Below, piece by piece: positions 34,930 through 48,092 of a DNA stretch of 64,000 nucleotides (position 1 is its first letter; each line of letters begins with the position of its first letter). Under the pieces are notes generated by a model. The model had not been told where the DNA came from, searched no databases, and saw only the letters and a list, made by a program, of their open reading frames with translations. The stretch comes from Dipteris shenzhenensis (lineage: Eukaryota > Polypodiophyta > Polypodiopsida > Gleicheniales), in assembly GCA_047967505.1 (NCBI GenBank), contig CM106541.1; one strand, given 5' to 3'. Made by a program: the position numbers and the translations under genes.

Positions 34930-37400
34930 CCGACCCAAGTGTCGTAGTTGCCCCATGTAGCCCCAATGGAAACACCAGTAGGAGGAGATATACCAGGCCA
35001 TGGAAAAGGACCTAGTTAACCACCAACGCTCTACCTATAAGCGAGAGTTTTGCAAAGCTCTAGTATAAGACCTTATGCTGAACACTCTCTATGACTAGGT
35101 TGAACAATTGTTGTGCCAAAATATCAATTCCAATCTAGCAAACCAAGTACCTCACCATCTTTCCTCTCGAAATCCATTGAAAGCCAAAATCACCCCCAGT
35201 CTCGAACCTCTTGGATCTCCTTTGGTCGTGTGAAGAAACCAACAAACTTGGTCCAATTTATGTGAGCTTCAGAAGCCTCACAATAAATGGACAAGGCTCC
35301 CTTGACCCTCTCTAGACTAAATCCTAAGCCTTCCACATAAAGAGCTATATCGTCTGCAAACTCTGAGTCTAGGAGCTCCTCCTCCTATAGAATCAAAAGC
35401 CTCATTGTCTTAAGGCCATGTGCCTGAGAGCACTGAAAGTAATCTAGGCCTTTCCTACAAAAAGGAATAGGTAGGGGGCAAGTGGATAGCCTTGTCTCAT
35501 TGAATGGGAAAGAGGAAGAGGCACCTCTTATGCCCCACAATAATCACTTGGCTTTAGTTGCCCACATAAAGAGATGAAACCCTTTTGATCCATTTCTCGG
35601 AGAAGCCAAGGCTCTGCATGGTACCCTCCAAAAGTAACCACTCTAGTCTATCATATGCCTTCTCAAAATCTAGAAGAAGGATGGTGAGAGGTTGTGACTC
35701 CTCCCTGGACTAGTCCACTACCTCCCAAAAAGTGATGATGTTATACTGCGCTCCTAGACAAACCTATTTGTGTCTCATGGATGATGTCTGGTAAGTGGGG
35801 CCTCAACCGCAACTCAAGACCTTGGCTAGGATCTTGTAAACCATGTCAAGAAGGGTGATCAGCCTCCACCATTGACGAATATTTGATCTATAGCACCCCT
35901 TCAGATTCATACAAATCTAGCCTTTGCTCAAAGAATGAGGAAGTAAAAATCTCTAGCATACTAGCCTGAGCAAGGTAAAAATATGCTCCCAGAAGCACCA
36001 GAAGAAGCTCAGAGTCAGGCTGTTCGCTCCAAGGAACTTCTAAGTTGGTAGGGCCTACAGGGCCTCGCAAAGCTCCTCATCAGTAAACGACGCCTCTAGA
36101 AGTTTGCTCAAACTTTGCGTAATAATTGAGGGAACTTGCTCCCATGAGTCCTTGAGTTGCTGGAGGTGGATCCCTATAGACCGTGACCCTGTGGTCCTGA
36201 AAGTACCGCTTTGGTCATCCTGTCCCCCTGTTGGACCCATCTAGCCCAGGAAGGGTGGTACGAGAACCTGCTCTACAAAACTCCAAGTCTTGTAGCTCCA
36301 ATCGTGCACACTCTAAGTAGTTTCTAAGCTATTGGACTCTGGATCTTGCTCTCTAAGTCTCTCTATGGATGCTAGGTCTTGCAAAGTTCTCTCTCCCACT
36401 CTTGAAAAAAAAATCTCAATCTAAGGGCCTAGTACTAGAGCTCTTGGCTACTCCACTAAATCATCTCAACAATCCACATTACCCAACCCTCACTGGGTTC
36501 CTCCTTAAGTGTCTCCAAATCTCCACTATTGCATGGTATACCTCCACGTCCTGTATAAGATCATTTGGTATGCGGACCCCCTTTTGGGGGAGGAGTCCAT
36601 GACGGGGTTGTTCCAAGTGAAGGACCACCGGGGAGTGATCTAACACCATGGTCCCTATTAGGATGCTAGTGGATCTGCCTATGAGTAGTGCCTAGTCCCC
36701 TATGTAGAACCTATCTAGTCACACTAGCAATCCATCATGTCGCTGTTGTCCAAAAGAGAACTTTAGGTTGCCTAGAAGTCTAGCAAACTTAGGCTCCATG
36801 CCATGGGGCTCTGCCACTAATCGCAAAAATAAACTACTCTAAGGTGCTCCTCTCCACAGCTGGCATCTCTGCAAAAGAGGCTCCTCCTTGCTTATCCTCC
36901 ATGAGCTCTAGGTTGTTGAAGTCACCTCCAACAATCCACGAGCCCACCTATGGGAGGCACTATGTAAATTGTCGCCAAAAAGCTAGTCGTGCTATCTGCA
37001 AGCAGTTACATACACATTCAATATACTCACCTGCTTGGAGACCCATTCACACTGCACGACCTAGTATGAGCTCCCCTTATGCAAAAATCTATGAGGCTAC
37101 TGCCTGGGAGACTAATATGCAAACATCACCGCTCCTACCAACTACGAGGGACCACACCTAATGGGCACCTCCTGTAGGGAGGAGATGGTGCTGACGTGTG
37201 ATGTCTATTGTTGAGAACATGCTCTTGAATTAAGAGGAAGTCAATTGGATGACATGCCAAGTCTTGCTGCAATTCTTGACAGAGAATCACATTTTGCTAG
37301 GAATAAGCACACGGTCGTGAAGCCCATGCACATTCCATCTTACCAAAGTCGGGCTCATGGGGATGGGGTGGTAGTAAAGAAGGCTCAACTGTGCATGAGA
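34930..37400 (-). pseudogene. L1-type LINE ORF2 (endonuclease-reverse transcriptase) remnant
   Basis: Read on the minus strand from 37,400. LVRWNVHGLHDR is an AP-endonuclease-like start. WIVGGDFNNLELMEDKQGG (about 36,941-36,885) is an endonuclease motif. A block like FTDEELCEAL (about 36,080) precedes the RT. RT motifs follow: RLITLLDMVYKILAKVLS, LTILLLDFEKAYDRLEW, then EFADDIALYVEG (about 35,370) with the ADD catalytic box. Order and spacing are those of plant L1-type LINEs. Numerous stops and frame changes break it, and no RNase H or full 3' end could be followed below about 34,930. Confidence 0.88.
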
Positions 37401-37659
37401 GCCTACTCTAGGAAGCCAAATTTCAATTACTTGGAAGGGGTTTTGGAGGGAGAGTAATCGGAACAGTGCACCAACACGAACCAAGGTGGCTAGAGGCTCA
37501 ATCCCTACCCCTTCCCCATGCTAGAGGAGATGACCTGCTGGTGCGGAGAGGTCGGCAAGGTGGCCTTTACCTTGTGCTTGCTCAAGGGCAGAGGATCCAT
37601 AGAAGATCCATGAGGGGTCACGAGAAAGAGGCCCCATGCAAGACTGTTGCAGACTCGAG

Positions 37660-37870
37660 GGTTGGGAAGGGGGGGAGGGGGGATAGGTGGTGAGGGTAAT
37701 TACAACATGCAAAGCAAGTGGAGGGTAATCACAACATGCATAGCAAGTGGAGGGGGGGAGGGGGGATAGGTGGTGAGGGTAATCACAACATGCAGAGCAA
37801 GTGGAGGGGGAGGGGGGGAAAACATTGGGGGGGGAAAGGGAGGCAGTGGAGGCAGAGAGGGGGTAGGCGG
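37660..37870. repeat. G-rich minisatellite
   Basis: Repeats of a ~60-bp unit containing GGGGGATAGGTGGTGAGGGTAAT and CACAACATGC.AAGCAAGTGGA, then further G runs to 37,925. They explain the proline-rich minus-strand frames at 37,700-38,000. Confidence 0.8.
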
Positions 37871-37899
37871 GTTTGAAGAGGGAGATAGTGAGGAGTTTG

Positions 37900-39010
37900 G
37901 AGGGGGCAAGGGGGAGGATATGAGGGATCAATCTCGTTGTCAATGTCAAGATAATTGGACTAGGGTCAATTGAGGCCTTTGGGTCTTTTCCTCTGAACTT
38001 GGGGGAGGGTGAGTTGAAGGGGCTGAGGATATTGAGCTCTAAAAACCTCTGGTGTCTACTCTTACTACTACGGAGAATTTTATGGGCATGAAGCCTTGCC
38101 TTCAAGGGGGCCTGCAAAATGGCCCAAAGTTGAGGGCCCTCTCTCTAAAGCTCATGGTCCACCTACCTGGGGGCCACCAACCTGATATCCCTGTGATTAT
38201 GCGGCTACCTGTGCTCGCCTCTTATAGTTGGCATGCTGTCACTAGTTCTTTATGGCCCACTTACTCCACTTATTCTTTCCCACCCTAGTCCACCAAGTCC
38301 CCTCATAAGGCTCAACCCAGGGAATCTAGGACTCTTGCTATTGTCGTCGAGATTGCTATTGTGTAGATTCCTAGGTGGCCACTGCTAGGTCCTATTCTTT
38401 CAAGTGTCTCCACGATGTCCACGTGTCTCTTGCAACAAGGAGGGAGGGTCCAGCTCAAGCATCTCGTACAATCATGACCTAGATTCCCCTTCTATCTACA
38501 CCTCAAACACTGGTCTGGTAATACGAAGACCTCCAGCCTTTGGCAAAGGGTACCTCCCTTGAGATTCTCCAAGAGAATCACCTCTGGGAGGGATTCCAAG
38601 CTCTCTACAACCAACTAGAGATGAGGAACCCCATCATCTACCACTACAAACACTACCAACTCCAAAGGGTATGCTAGAATTGTGCCAAATGCCCATCTGA
38701 TAAAAGGAAGGATGGCCCTATACTCCCTCGAGAGCCCCAAAAAGCGGAGCATCACTGGAAAATGAGAAACATGGTGAGTTGAGTCCATGTCCTCCATCGT
38801 AAATCCATGATCCTAAGGGATAACATACACCAAATGTGGGCCCAAGAGAATAGGGCTCCTCTCCACAACAGCTAGAGCAGTATCTGCTGATGAGCCAAAC
38901 TGGAGGAGAAACATGCCTCGTTTGTAGATGGTGACCTCCTAGATGTGGTCGCCATCTAATGCCAAGATAGCCTAGATCCAATCCCTAATTTGTCTCTTTG
39001 ATGGAGTAAG
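37900..39010 (-). pseudogene. LINE ORF1 remnant with DUF4283-like region
   Basis: Immediately upstream of ORF2 on the same strand. A frame near 38,925-38,822 reads GMFLLQFGSSADTALAVVE, the pattern of the DUF4283 domain in plant LINE ORF1 proteins. A cysteine/histidine-rich stretch near 38,510-38,440 (CLRC...GHDCTRC) resembles a damaged zinc knuckle. A proline/serine-rich part follows. ORF1 proteins bind element RNA in retrotransposition particles. Several stops are present. Confidence 0.6.
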
Positions 39011-39170
39011 GTTGACTCTCCTACCAATAGTTTCCCTGTCCCGTAGTAGATTCATTGCTTGCTATACTTGCTGCTTATCAACCGACAATGGGTCCAAGCT
39101 CTTGACCTTTGTGTAACAAATTTCAAATAGAGATGAGATGTACAATAGTAACACAATAATAAAGCACAAT

Positions 39171-39192
39171 TTTGTGTGTGTGTGTATGTGTC
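39171..39192. repeat. (GT)n microsatellite
   Basis: GT run with one TATG interruption, just before the TRIM-like array. Confidence 0.85.
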
Positions 39193-39264
39193 TAACCAAT
39201 GCAAGAGACAATTTTGTTGAAACCTTGAGTCAGCTATTTGAGAATGTGAAATTCCTCAAGTATT

Positions 39265-42200
39265 TTTAGAAAAAGCCAGCTATTCTAGAAGGTAGATGGG
39301 CTTTTTGTAAAAGGGTGCATGGAGGAAAGCACAGAGGCTTTTGTATGATTTTTGCTCAAAAGCTTTTTGAGAAATATACATAAATACATAGGAGGTGGAA
39401 GGAGAGCACCACTCCTATGGGGGGAGATTGTACCCAGCACGCTTGTTCTGTCTCTTCCGTTTGTGAGTTTTGAGAGTTTGTGTGTATTTTTGAAGAGTGT
39501 TGCTGTGTTTTTCAAGGATTTGTAGGTTCTGCGAGTGTTTCCTATCGCAGTGGTATCAGAGCCAAGGTTTCATTGTTCAATGCATGGGAAGCACATGCAC
39601 CCCGTGTCCTCGAACAAGAAACCGCAGCAAGCATTAGATTCTGGACACCGCATACAAGAGCGCAATGAAGTTCGAAGCAACAGAAGCAAACATTGCAGAA
39701 CGACTGCATACAAGAGCACAATGAAGTTCAAAGCAATAGAAGCGAACATCGCAGAATGGATCAAAGGCAGGATATATGGTTGCAGGCTATATGAGAGTGT
39801 AGCATTGTGTGCACGACTTATGCGATGATGGTATGTGTAGCATGTGTGCACCATCCGTATGATTTTATTCATGTGTAGCATCAGGTGCACAATGAGATGG
39901 TTCGTGTCGCATGTGTGCACCATTCATTTGTGATTGATTGATTTCATGTTGCTATAATACTGAAAGGTTGATTGATTGTGGTGATTAATTTCAAGGTTAT
40001 CTTATGCTTGAAATATTTCATTACTATTGATTGTGTGAATCTAGGGGAAGAGTAATTGATCGGGCGATCGCATCTGGCAAGCATGATTCACCATATTTTG
40101 GGCACGTAGGCGCAACTCCAGTGATGCGGGGATGAATAAGGCTTATGCCTAATTTTTGATATTACAAAAGCTTATGTACATATTTGAATTTTATGATATA
40201 AGTGCCTTGGCTAAGTGAATAAACTAAAGTTAGAAAAAGCTTTATTTTTAAGGAAAGCCAGCTATTCTAGAAGGTGGATGGGCTTTTTGTAAAAGGGTGC
40301 ATGGAGGAAAGCATAGAGGCTTTTGTATGATTTTTTTTCGAAAGCTTTTTGAGAAATATACATAAATACATACGAGGTGGAAGGAGAGCACCACTCCTAT
40401 GGGGGGAGATTGTACCCAGCAGCACGCTTGTTTTGTCTCTTCCGTTTGTGAGTTTTGAGAGTTTGTGCGTATTTTCGAAGAGTGTTGCTTAGTTTTTCAA
40501 GGATTTGCAAGTTCCGCGAGCATTTCCCGATGCAATGGTATCAAAGCCAAGGTTTCATCATGCACCCTGCATCCTCGAACAAGAAACTACATCACCCATC
40601 AAATTGCAAACACCGCGTACAAGAGCGCAATGAACTTCGAAGCAACAGAAGCGAACAACGCAGAACTGATCAGAGGCAGGATATACGGCTGCGGGCTATA
40701 TGAGTGTGTAGCATTGTGTGCACCACTTACGAGATGATGGTATGTGTAGCGTGTGTGCACCATTCGTATGATTTTATTCATGTGTAGCATCAGGTGCACC
40801 ATGAGATGGTATGTGTCACATGTGTGCATCATTCGTCCGTGATTTATTGATTTCACGTTGTTGTAATACTGAAAGGTTGATTGATTGTGGTGATTAATTC
40901 CAAGGTTATCTTATGCTTGAAATATTTCATTACTATTGATTGTGTGAATCCAGGGGAAGAGTAATTGATCTAGCAGTTGGATGGACTTTTTGTAAAATGG
41001 TAAATGGAGGAAAGCACAGAGGCATTTTTATGATTTTTTCTCGGAAGCTTTTTGAGAAATATAAATAAATACATAGGAGGTGGAAGTAGAGCACCACTCC
41101 TATGGGGGGAGATTGTACCCAGCACGCTTGTTTTGTCTTTTCTGTTTGTGAGTTTTGAGAGTTTGTGCATATTTTCAAAGAGTGTTGCTATGTTTTTAAG
41201 GGATTTGCACGTTCCACGAGCATTTCCCATTGCAATGGTATCAGAGTCAAGGTTTGGTTGTCCATAGCACAAGAAGCACATGCAAAACAACAGATCAGAG
41301 GCAGGGAAATGTATGGAGATTGTACTGTTCCCCATCACAGGGGCATTAGAGCCAAGGTTTTGTTGTCCATAGCATGGGAAGCACACACACACCACGTCCT
41401 CGAACAAACAATCGTAGCACACATCAGATTGCGGACACCGCATACAAGAGCGCAACGAAGTTCGAAGCAGCAGAACGAACAACGCAGAATGGATCAGAGG
41501 CAGGATATACGGCTGCGGGCTATATGAGTGTATAGCATTGTGTGCACCACTTACGCGATGACGGTATGTGTTGCATGTGTGCACCATCCGTACAATTTTA
41601 TTCATGTGTAGCATCAGGTGCACCATGAGATGGTATGTGTCGCATGTGTGCACCATTCATCTATGATTTATTGATTTCGCATGGCTATAATACTGAAAGG
41701 TTGATTGATTGTGGTGATTAATTCCAAGGTTATCTTATGCTTGAAATACGTCATTTCCATTGATTGTGTGAATCCAAGGGAAGAGAAATTGATCGGGCGA
41801 TGGCATTTGGCAAGCATAATTTGCAATATTTTGGGCGCATAGATGCAACTCCAGTGATGCGGGGATGAATAAGGCTTATGCCTAATTTTTGATATTACAA
41901 AAGCTTATGTACATATTTGAATTCTGGAATTTAGTGGCTTGGCTAACTGAATAAACTAAAGCTAGAAAAACCTTTATTTTAAGAAAAAGCCAGCTATTCT
42001 AGAAGGTGGATGGGCTTTTTGTAAAAGGGTGCATGGAGGAAAGCACAAAGGCTTTTGTATGATTTTTTCTCGAAAGCTTTTTGAGAAATATACATAAATA
42101 CATAGGAGGTAGAAGGAGAGCACCACTCCTATGGGGGAAGATTGTACCTAGCATGCTTGATTTGTCTATTTCGCTTGTGAGTTTTGAGAGTTTATGCATA

Positions 42201-45200
42201 TTTTCGAAGAGTGTTGCTGTGTTTTTCAAGAATTTGTAGGTTCTGCGAACGTTTCTCGTCGCAATGGTATGAGAGTCAAGGTTTTGTTGTCTATAGCAGG
42301 GGAGCACATGCACCCCGCATCCTCGAACAAAAAACTGTAGCATACATCAGATTGCGGACACCACATACAAGAGCACAATGAAGTTTGAAGCAGCAGAGGC
42401 GAACAGCACAAAACGGATCAGAGGCAGAATATACGGATGTGGGTTGTATGTGTAGGATTGTGTGCACCACTTACATGATGACGGTATGTGTAGCATGTGT
42501 GCACCATCCGTACAATTTTATTCATGTGTAGCATCAGGTGCGCCATGAGATGGTATGTGTTGCATGTGTGCACCATTCATCTGTGATTGATTGATTTCGC
42601 GTTGCTATAATACTGAAAGGTTGATTGATTGTGGTGATTAATTCCAACGTTATCTTATGCTTGAAATATTTCATTACTATTAATTGTGTGAATCCAGGAG
42701 AAGAGTAATTGATCGGGCGATGGCATCTGGCAAGGATGATTCACCATATTTTGGGTGCGTAGGTGCAACTCTAGTGATGCGGGGATGAATAAGGCTTATG
42801 CCTAATTTTTTATATTACAAAAGCTTATGTACATATTTGAATTTTGGAATATTAGTGGCTTGGCTAAGTGAATAAAGTAAAGTTATAAAAACCTTTATTT
42901 TAAGAAAAAGCCAGTTATTTTGGAAGGTGGATGGGCTTTTTGTAAAAGGGTGCATGGAGGAAAGCACAGAAGCTTTTGTATGATTTTTTCTTGGAAGCTT
43001 TTTGAGAAATATACATAATAACATAGGAGGTGGAAGGAGAGCACCACTACTATGGGGGGAGATTGTACCCATCATGGTTATTCTGTCTCTTTCGTTTGTG
43101 AGTTTTGAGAGTTTGTGCGTATTTTCAAAGAGTGTTGCTATGTTTTTCAAGGATTTGTAGGTTCTGTGCGCGTTTCCCATCACAGTAGTATCAGAGCGAA
43201 GGTTTCGCTATCCATAGCATGTGAAGCATATGCACCCCGCATCCTCAAACAAGAAACTGTAGCACACATCAGATTATGGACACCGCGTACAAGAGAGCAA
43301 CGAAGTTCGAATCTGCAGAAGCGAACATCGAAGAACGGATTAGAGGTAAGATATATGGCTACGGGGTGTATGTGTAGCATTGTGTGCACCATCCATATGC
43401 TTTTATTTATGTGTAGCATCAGGTTCACCATGAGATGGTATGTCTCGCATGTGTGCACCATTCATTTATGATTTATTGATTTTGCATTGGTATAATACTG
43501 AAAGGTTGATTGATTGTGGTGATCAATTCCAAGGTTATCTTATGCTTGAAATATTTCATTACTATTGATTGTCTGAATCTAGGGGAAGAGTAATTGATCG
43601 GGTGATTGCATTTGGCAAACATGATTCACCATATTTTAGGCATGTAGGCACAACTCTAATGATGCAGGGATGAATAAGGCTTATGCCTAATTTTTGATAT
43701 TACAAAAGCTTACGTACATATTTGAAATTTGGAATATTAGTGGCTTGGCTAAGTGAATAAACTAAAGTTAGAAAAGGCTTTTTTTTTAGAGAAAGCCAGC
43801 TATTCTAGAAGGTGGATGGGCTTTTTGTAAATCGGTGCATGGAGGAAAGCACAGAGGCTTTTGTATGATTTTTGCTCGAAAGCTTTTTGAGAAATATACA
43901 TAAATACATAGGAGGTGGAAGGAGAGCACCACTCCTATGGGAAGAGATTATATTTAGCATGCTTGTTCTGTCTCTTCTATTTGTGAATTTTGAGAGTTTG
44001 TGCATATTTTCGAAGAGTGTTGCTGTGTTTTTCAAGGATTCGTAGGTTTCGTGAGCGTTTCCTGTTGTAGTCGTATCAGAGCCAAGTTTGGTTGTCCATA
44101 GGATGGGAAGCACACACACCCCATGTCCTCGAACATGAAACCGTAGCACGCATCAAATTGCAGACAATGCATATAAGAGCACAAGGAATTTTGAAGTAGC
44201 AAAACCGAACAGCACAAAACGGATCAGAGGGCCAAATCAGAGGCAACAGGATATATGACTGTGGGTTGTATGAGTGTGTAGAATTGTGTGCACCATTTAC
44301 GCGATGACGGTATGTATAGCATGTGTGTACCATATTCCATACGATTTTATTCATCTGTAGCATCAGGTGCACCATGAGATGTTATGTGTCACATGTGTGC
44401 ACCATTCATCTATGATTTATTGATTTCGCATTGCTATAATACTAAAAGGTTGATTTATTGTGGTGATTAATTCCAAGGTTATCTTATGCTTGAAATATTT
44501 TATTACTATTGATTGTGTGAATCCATGGGAAGAGTAATTGATCAGGGGATGGCATCTGGCAAGCATGATTGGCCACATTTTGTGCACGTAGGCACAACTC
44601 CACTGATGCGGGGATGAATAAGGCTTATGCCTAATTTCTAATATTACAAAAGCTTATGTACATAGTTGAATTTTGGAATATTAGTGGCTTGGCTAAGTGA
44701 ATAAACTAAAGTTAGAAAAAGCTTTATTTTTAAAAAAAGCCATCTATTCTAGATGGTGGATGGGCTTTTTGTAAAAGGATGCATGGAGGAAAGCAGAGAA
44801 GCTTTTGTATGATTTTTGCTCAAAAGATTTTTGAGAAATATACATAAATACATAGGAGGTGGAAGGAGAGCACCACTCCTATGGGGGGAGATTGTACCCA
44901 GCATGCTTGTTCTGTCTCTTTCGTTTGTGAGTTTTGAGAGTTTGTGTGTATTTTCAAAGAGTGTTGCTGTGTTTTTTAAGGATTTGTAGGTTTCCTGAGC
45001 ATTTCCCATCGCAGTGATATTAGAGCGTAGGTTTCATTGTTCAACGCATGGGAAGCACATGCACCCCATGTCCTCGAACAAGAAACCGTAGTAGGCATAA
45101 GATTGTGGACACCGCATACAAGAGTGCAATGAAGTTCGAAGCAATAGAAGCGAACATTGCAAAATGACCACATACAAGAGTGCAATGAAGTTTGAAGCAA

Positions 45201-46604
45201 CAAAAGTGAACATCGCAGAATAGACCAGAGGACGCGATGATAGTATGTATAGCATGTGTGCACCATCCGTATGATTTTATTCATATGTAGCATCAGGTGC
45301 ACCATGAGATGGTTTGTGTTGCATGTGTGCACCATTCATTTGTGATTGATTGATTTCGCGTTGCTATAATATTGAAAGGTTGATTGATTGTGGTGATTAA
45401 TTCCAAGGTTATCTTATCCTTCAAATATTTCATTACTATTGATTGTGTGAATCCAAGGGAAGAGTAATTGATCAGGGGATGGCATCTGTCAAGCATGATT
45501 GGCCATATTTTGTGCACGTAGGCGCAACTCCAGTGATGCGGGGATGAATAAGGCTTATGCCTAATTTTTCATATTACAAAAGCTTATGTACATAGTTGAA
45601 TTTTGGAATATTAGTGGCTTGGCTAAGTGAATAAACTAAAGTTAGAAAAAGCTTTATTTTTAGAAAAAGCCAGCTATTGTAGAAGCTGGATGAGCTTTTT
45701 GTAAAAGGGTGCATGGAGGAAAGCACATAGGCTTTTGTATGATTTTTGCTCAAAAGCTTTTTGAGAAATATACATAAATACATAAGAGGTGGAAGGATAG
45801 CACCACTCCTATGGGGGGAGATTGTACCCAGCACGCTTGTTCTGTCTCTTTCGTTTGTGAGTTTTGAGAGTTTGTGTGTATTTCAAAGAGTGTTGCTGTG
45901 TTTTTCAAGGATTTGCACGTTCCACGAGCATTTCCTATCATAGTGGTATCAGAGCAAGGGTTTCATTGTTTAATGCATGGGAAGCACATGCAGCCCATGT
46001 CCTCGAACAAGAAATTGCAGCAAGCATCAGATTCTGGACACCGCGAACAAGAGCACAATGAAGTTCGAAGCAACAGAAGCGAACATTGCAGAACGACCGC
46101 ATACAAGAGCACAATGAAGTTCAAAGCAACAGAAGCGAACATTGCAGAATGGATCAAAGGCAGGATATATGGTTGCAGGCTGTATGAGTGTGTAGCATTG
46201 TGTGCACGACTTATGCGATCATGGTATGTGTAGCATGTGTGCACCATCCGTATGATTTCATTCATGTGTACCATCAGGTGCACCATGAGATGGTTCGTGT
46301 CGCATGTGTGCACCATTCATTTGTGATTGATTGATTTCACGTTGCTATAATACTGCAAGGTTAATTGATTGTGGTGATTAATTCCAAGGCTATCTTATGC
46401 TTGAAATATTTCATTACTATTGATTGTGTGAATCTAGGGGAAGAGTAATTGATCGGGCGATTGCATCTGGCAAGCATGATTCACCATATTTTGGGCACAT
46501 AGGCGCAACTCCAGTGATGCGGGGATGAATAAGGGTTATGCCTAATTTTTGATATTACAAACGCTTATGTACATATTTGAATTTTGTGATATTAGTGGCT
46601 TGGC
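39265..46604 (+). mobile_element. Tandem array of eight TRIM-like retrotransposon units
   Basis: Units of about 0.89-1.03 kb (one shortened to 0.7 kb) follow each other head to tail. Each contains AAAAGCCAGCTATTCTAGAA, a CACCACTCCTATGG block, a CTTTTTGAGAAATATACATA block and a primer-binding site resembling TGGTATCAGAGC at 39,551, 40,536, 41,236, 42,265, 43,186, 44,071, 45,015 and 45,944. That sequence complements the 3' end of initiator tRNA-Met, as in many plant LTR retrotransposons. A purine tract (GGGGAAGAG) before TAATTGATC closes the internal region. From it the LTR is about 0.41-0.48 kb and the internal part about 0.43-0.5 kb with no coding capacity, as in TRIM elements. LTR borders in a tandem array are approximate. 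Confidence 0.8.
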
Positions 46605-46689
46605 TATAAGAGGAGTGTATATACAAGAGGCATGAAGCCAAGCCAGTGGCTTTAAGTAGAAAAAAGAGTAGCTAGCACCACTTCTATGA

Positions 46690-48010
46690 CTAATCTAAGT
46701 TCTCCACGTCCTCGCTCCCTTGCATGCTCCCTTCTGCGCTCCCTTCTCCACCTCCTTCCTCGTCTTCTTGTGTAGGGACCTATAAACAAGGGACAACATA
46801 TATCAATGTATGAAAGGTCAAATCTTTACTTATAATATTGACATTATTTAATTACTTTCAAATACCTCAGGGGCCACTCCAGTAGCCCGCATATACTGCT
46901 CCTCAGTAATCAACCCGTTATGATAGAAGTGCTTCCATGTATCTCCTCTGCAATGGTGGTGGTGGTAGGCTATCTCAATAGGAGTAGAGTATCTGCCCAA
47001 GATATCAAGCTGCAAGATGACACAATTTGTGGAGGGGTTAGTACAAAGAAACAACCTCCTAATAAACTACATAAGCAATATAATTTGAGACCGCCGATAC
47101 TTACAAATTGGGCCTCCCATGATTCAACACCACCTGCTCCAAAATGCACGCTTCCATATTGCTCCATCTGGATCCTTCGTGCCTCCACATGCTACAGACT
47201 GGGGTCCTCCCTCATTGACTTCCACTCACGCTTGTGAGCAGTGTGGGGCGGGCCCCTTGGTGGTTGACCTCCCTCGAGCTAGTGACTGCCTCTTAAGCAA
47301 AGATCTTTTATTGCCAAGTATCATAACAATCTTTGACTTGGCCTATTTATCTGTGAACTGATGATTGGGGGGGTTAGGATACCTAAAGCGAACAACAGCG
47401 AGGGTCTCATCATCCAAACTCTTTGGCTAGTCTTTGTAGTGGATAAAGCAATCTTTGTAACTGTTAGCAATTACAGAGTGCATGAAGGCCATGATGTCCT
47501 TCCCCCGTGCATCCATCAAGATGCCTCCTGTCTGAGTGATGTCATAGAAGATCATACTATCAACCGGAGGCATGTCTAAATCATCTGAATCATCATCATC
47601 CCCACCACCACCCCTCCCAAAGCACTATGCCATGCATCCCCCACCGCTCTCCCTGCTACTACGCCTGCTACCATGTCATGTCGAGCTAGTACATTGGCCA
47701 CTCATAGTTGGAGACTACAGGGACTACGTGGACCACTCATAGCTAGATAACCGAGTCTCAACTGCACAAGAGTACGCCGACGGCTATGCGAGATAGGACC
47801 TCCTGACGGCATGCAGGAAAGGGCATAAGACGGCATGGGGGAAGGGGCATAAGATGATATGGTGCGGGATTTATATGTCCATGAATCCGAAGGGAGGGAT
47901 GATAGCATGGAGTAGGACAATCTTTTTACCGTAGCATCGACTCCACTGTTTGAAGGGTGCACATTCTCTGTTCTACGTGCCTCCCTTGAGTTACTAAACT
48001 TGTAAACCAT
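46690..48010 (-). pseudogene. CACTA accessory gene (second ORF), decayed
   Basis: Minus strand. An initial frame MVYKFSNSREARRTENVHPS (48,010) is followed, after frame changes, by an acidic run and DMPPVDSMIFYDITQTGGI, DARGKDIMAFMHSVIANSY, then QMEQYGSVHFGAGGVESWE. A donor (TTTGTAAGTA near 47,100) and an acceptor (TTGCAG near 47,010) lead to LGRYSTPIEIAYHHHHC and LITEEQYMRATGVAPE. A last exon reads VPTQEDEEGGGEGSAEG and ends at TAG 46,690. It is divergent from tnp2, as the second gene of a CACTA element could be. The function is unknown; DNA-binding accessory proteins are the usual role. Copy 2 lacks about 780 bp of this gene. Confidence 0.55.
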
Positions 48011-48092
48011 CTATGGATGGAGCAATGCAAGTTTGAATGCATTACTCAAGTAAGCTTTAAAGTCTATTTTGCAAACATGGTGAATTCTGCTA

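Noticed and set aside
37521-38117. 198-codon minus-strand proline-rich frame
   Set aside because: It lies over the G-rich minisatellite and between the LINE ORFs; composition comes from the repeat, not from a recognisable domain.
39547-45960. TGGTATCAGAGC sites as tRNA genes
   Set aside because: Only the short complement of a tRNA 3' end is present, at the border of LTR-like sequence. No cloverleaf can be drawn; they are primer-binding sites.
39265-46604. Frames with recurring MVHTCDTYHLMVHLML-like minus-strand peptides
   Set aside because: They recur only because the TRIM unit recurs, cover LTR, primer site and leader alike, and are of different length and frame in each unit.
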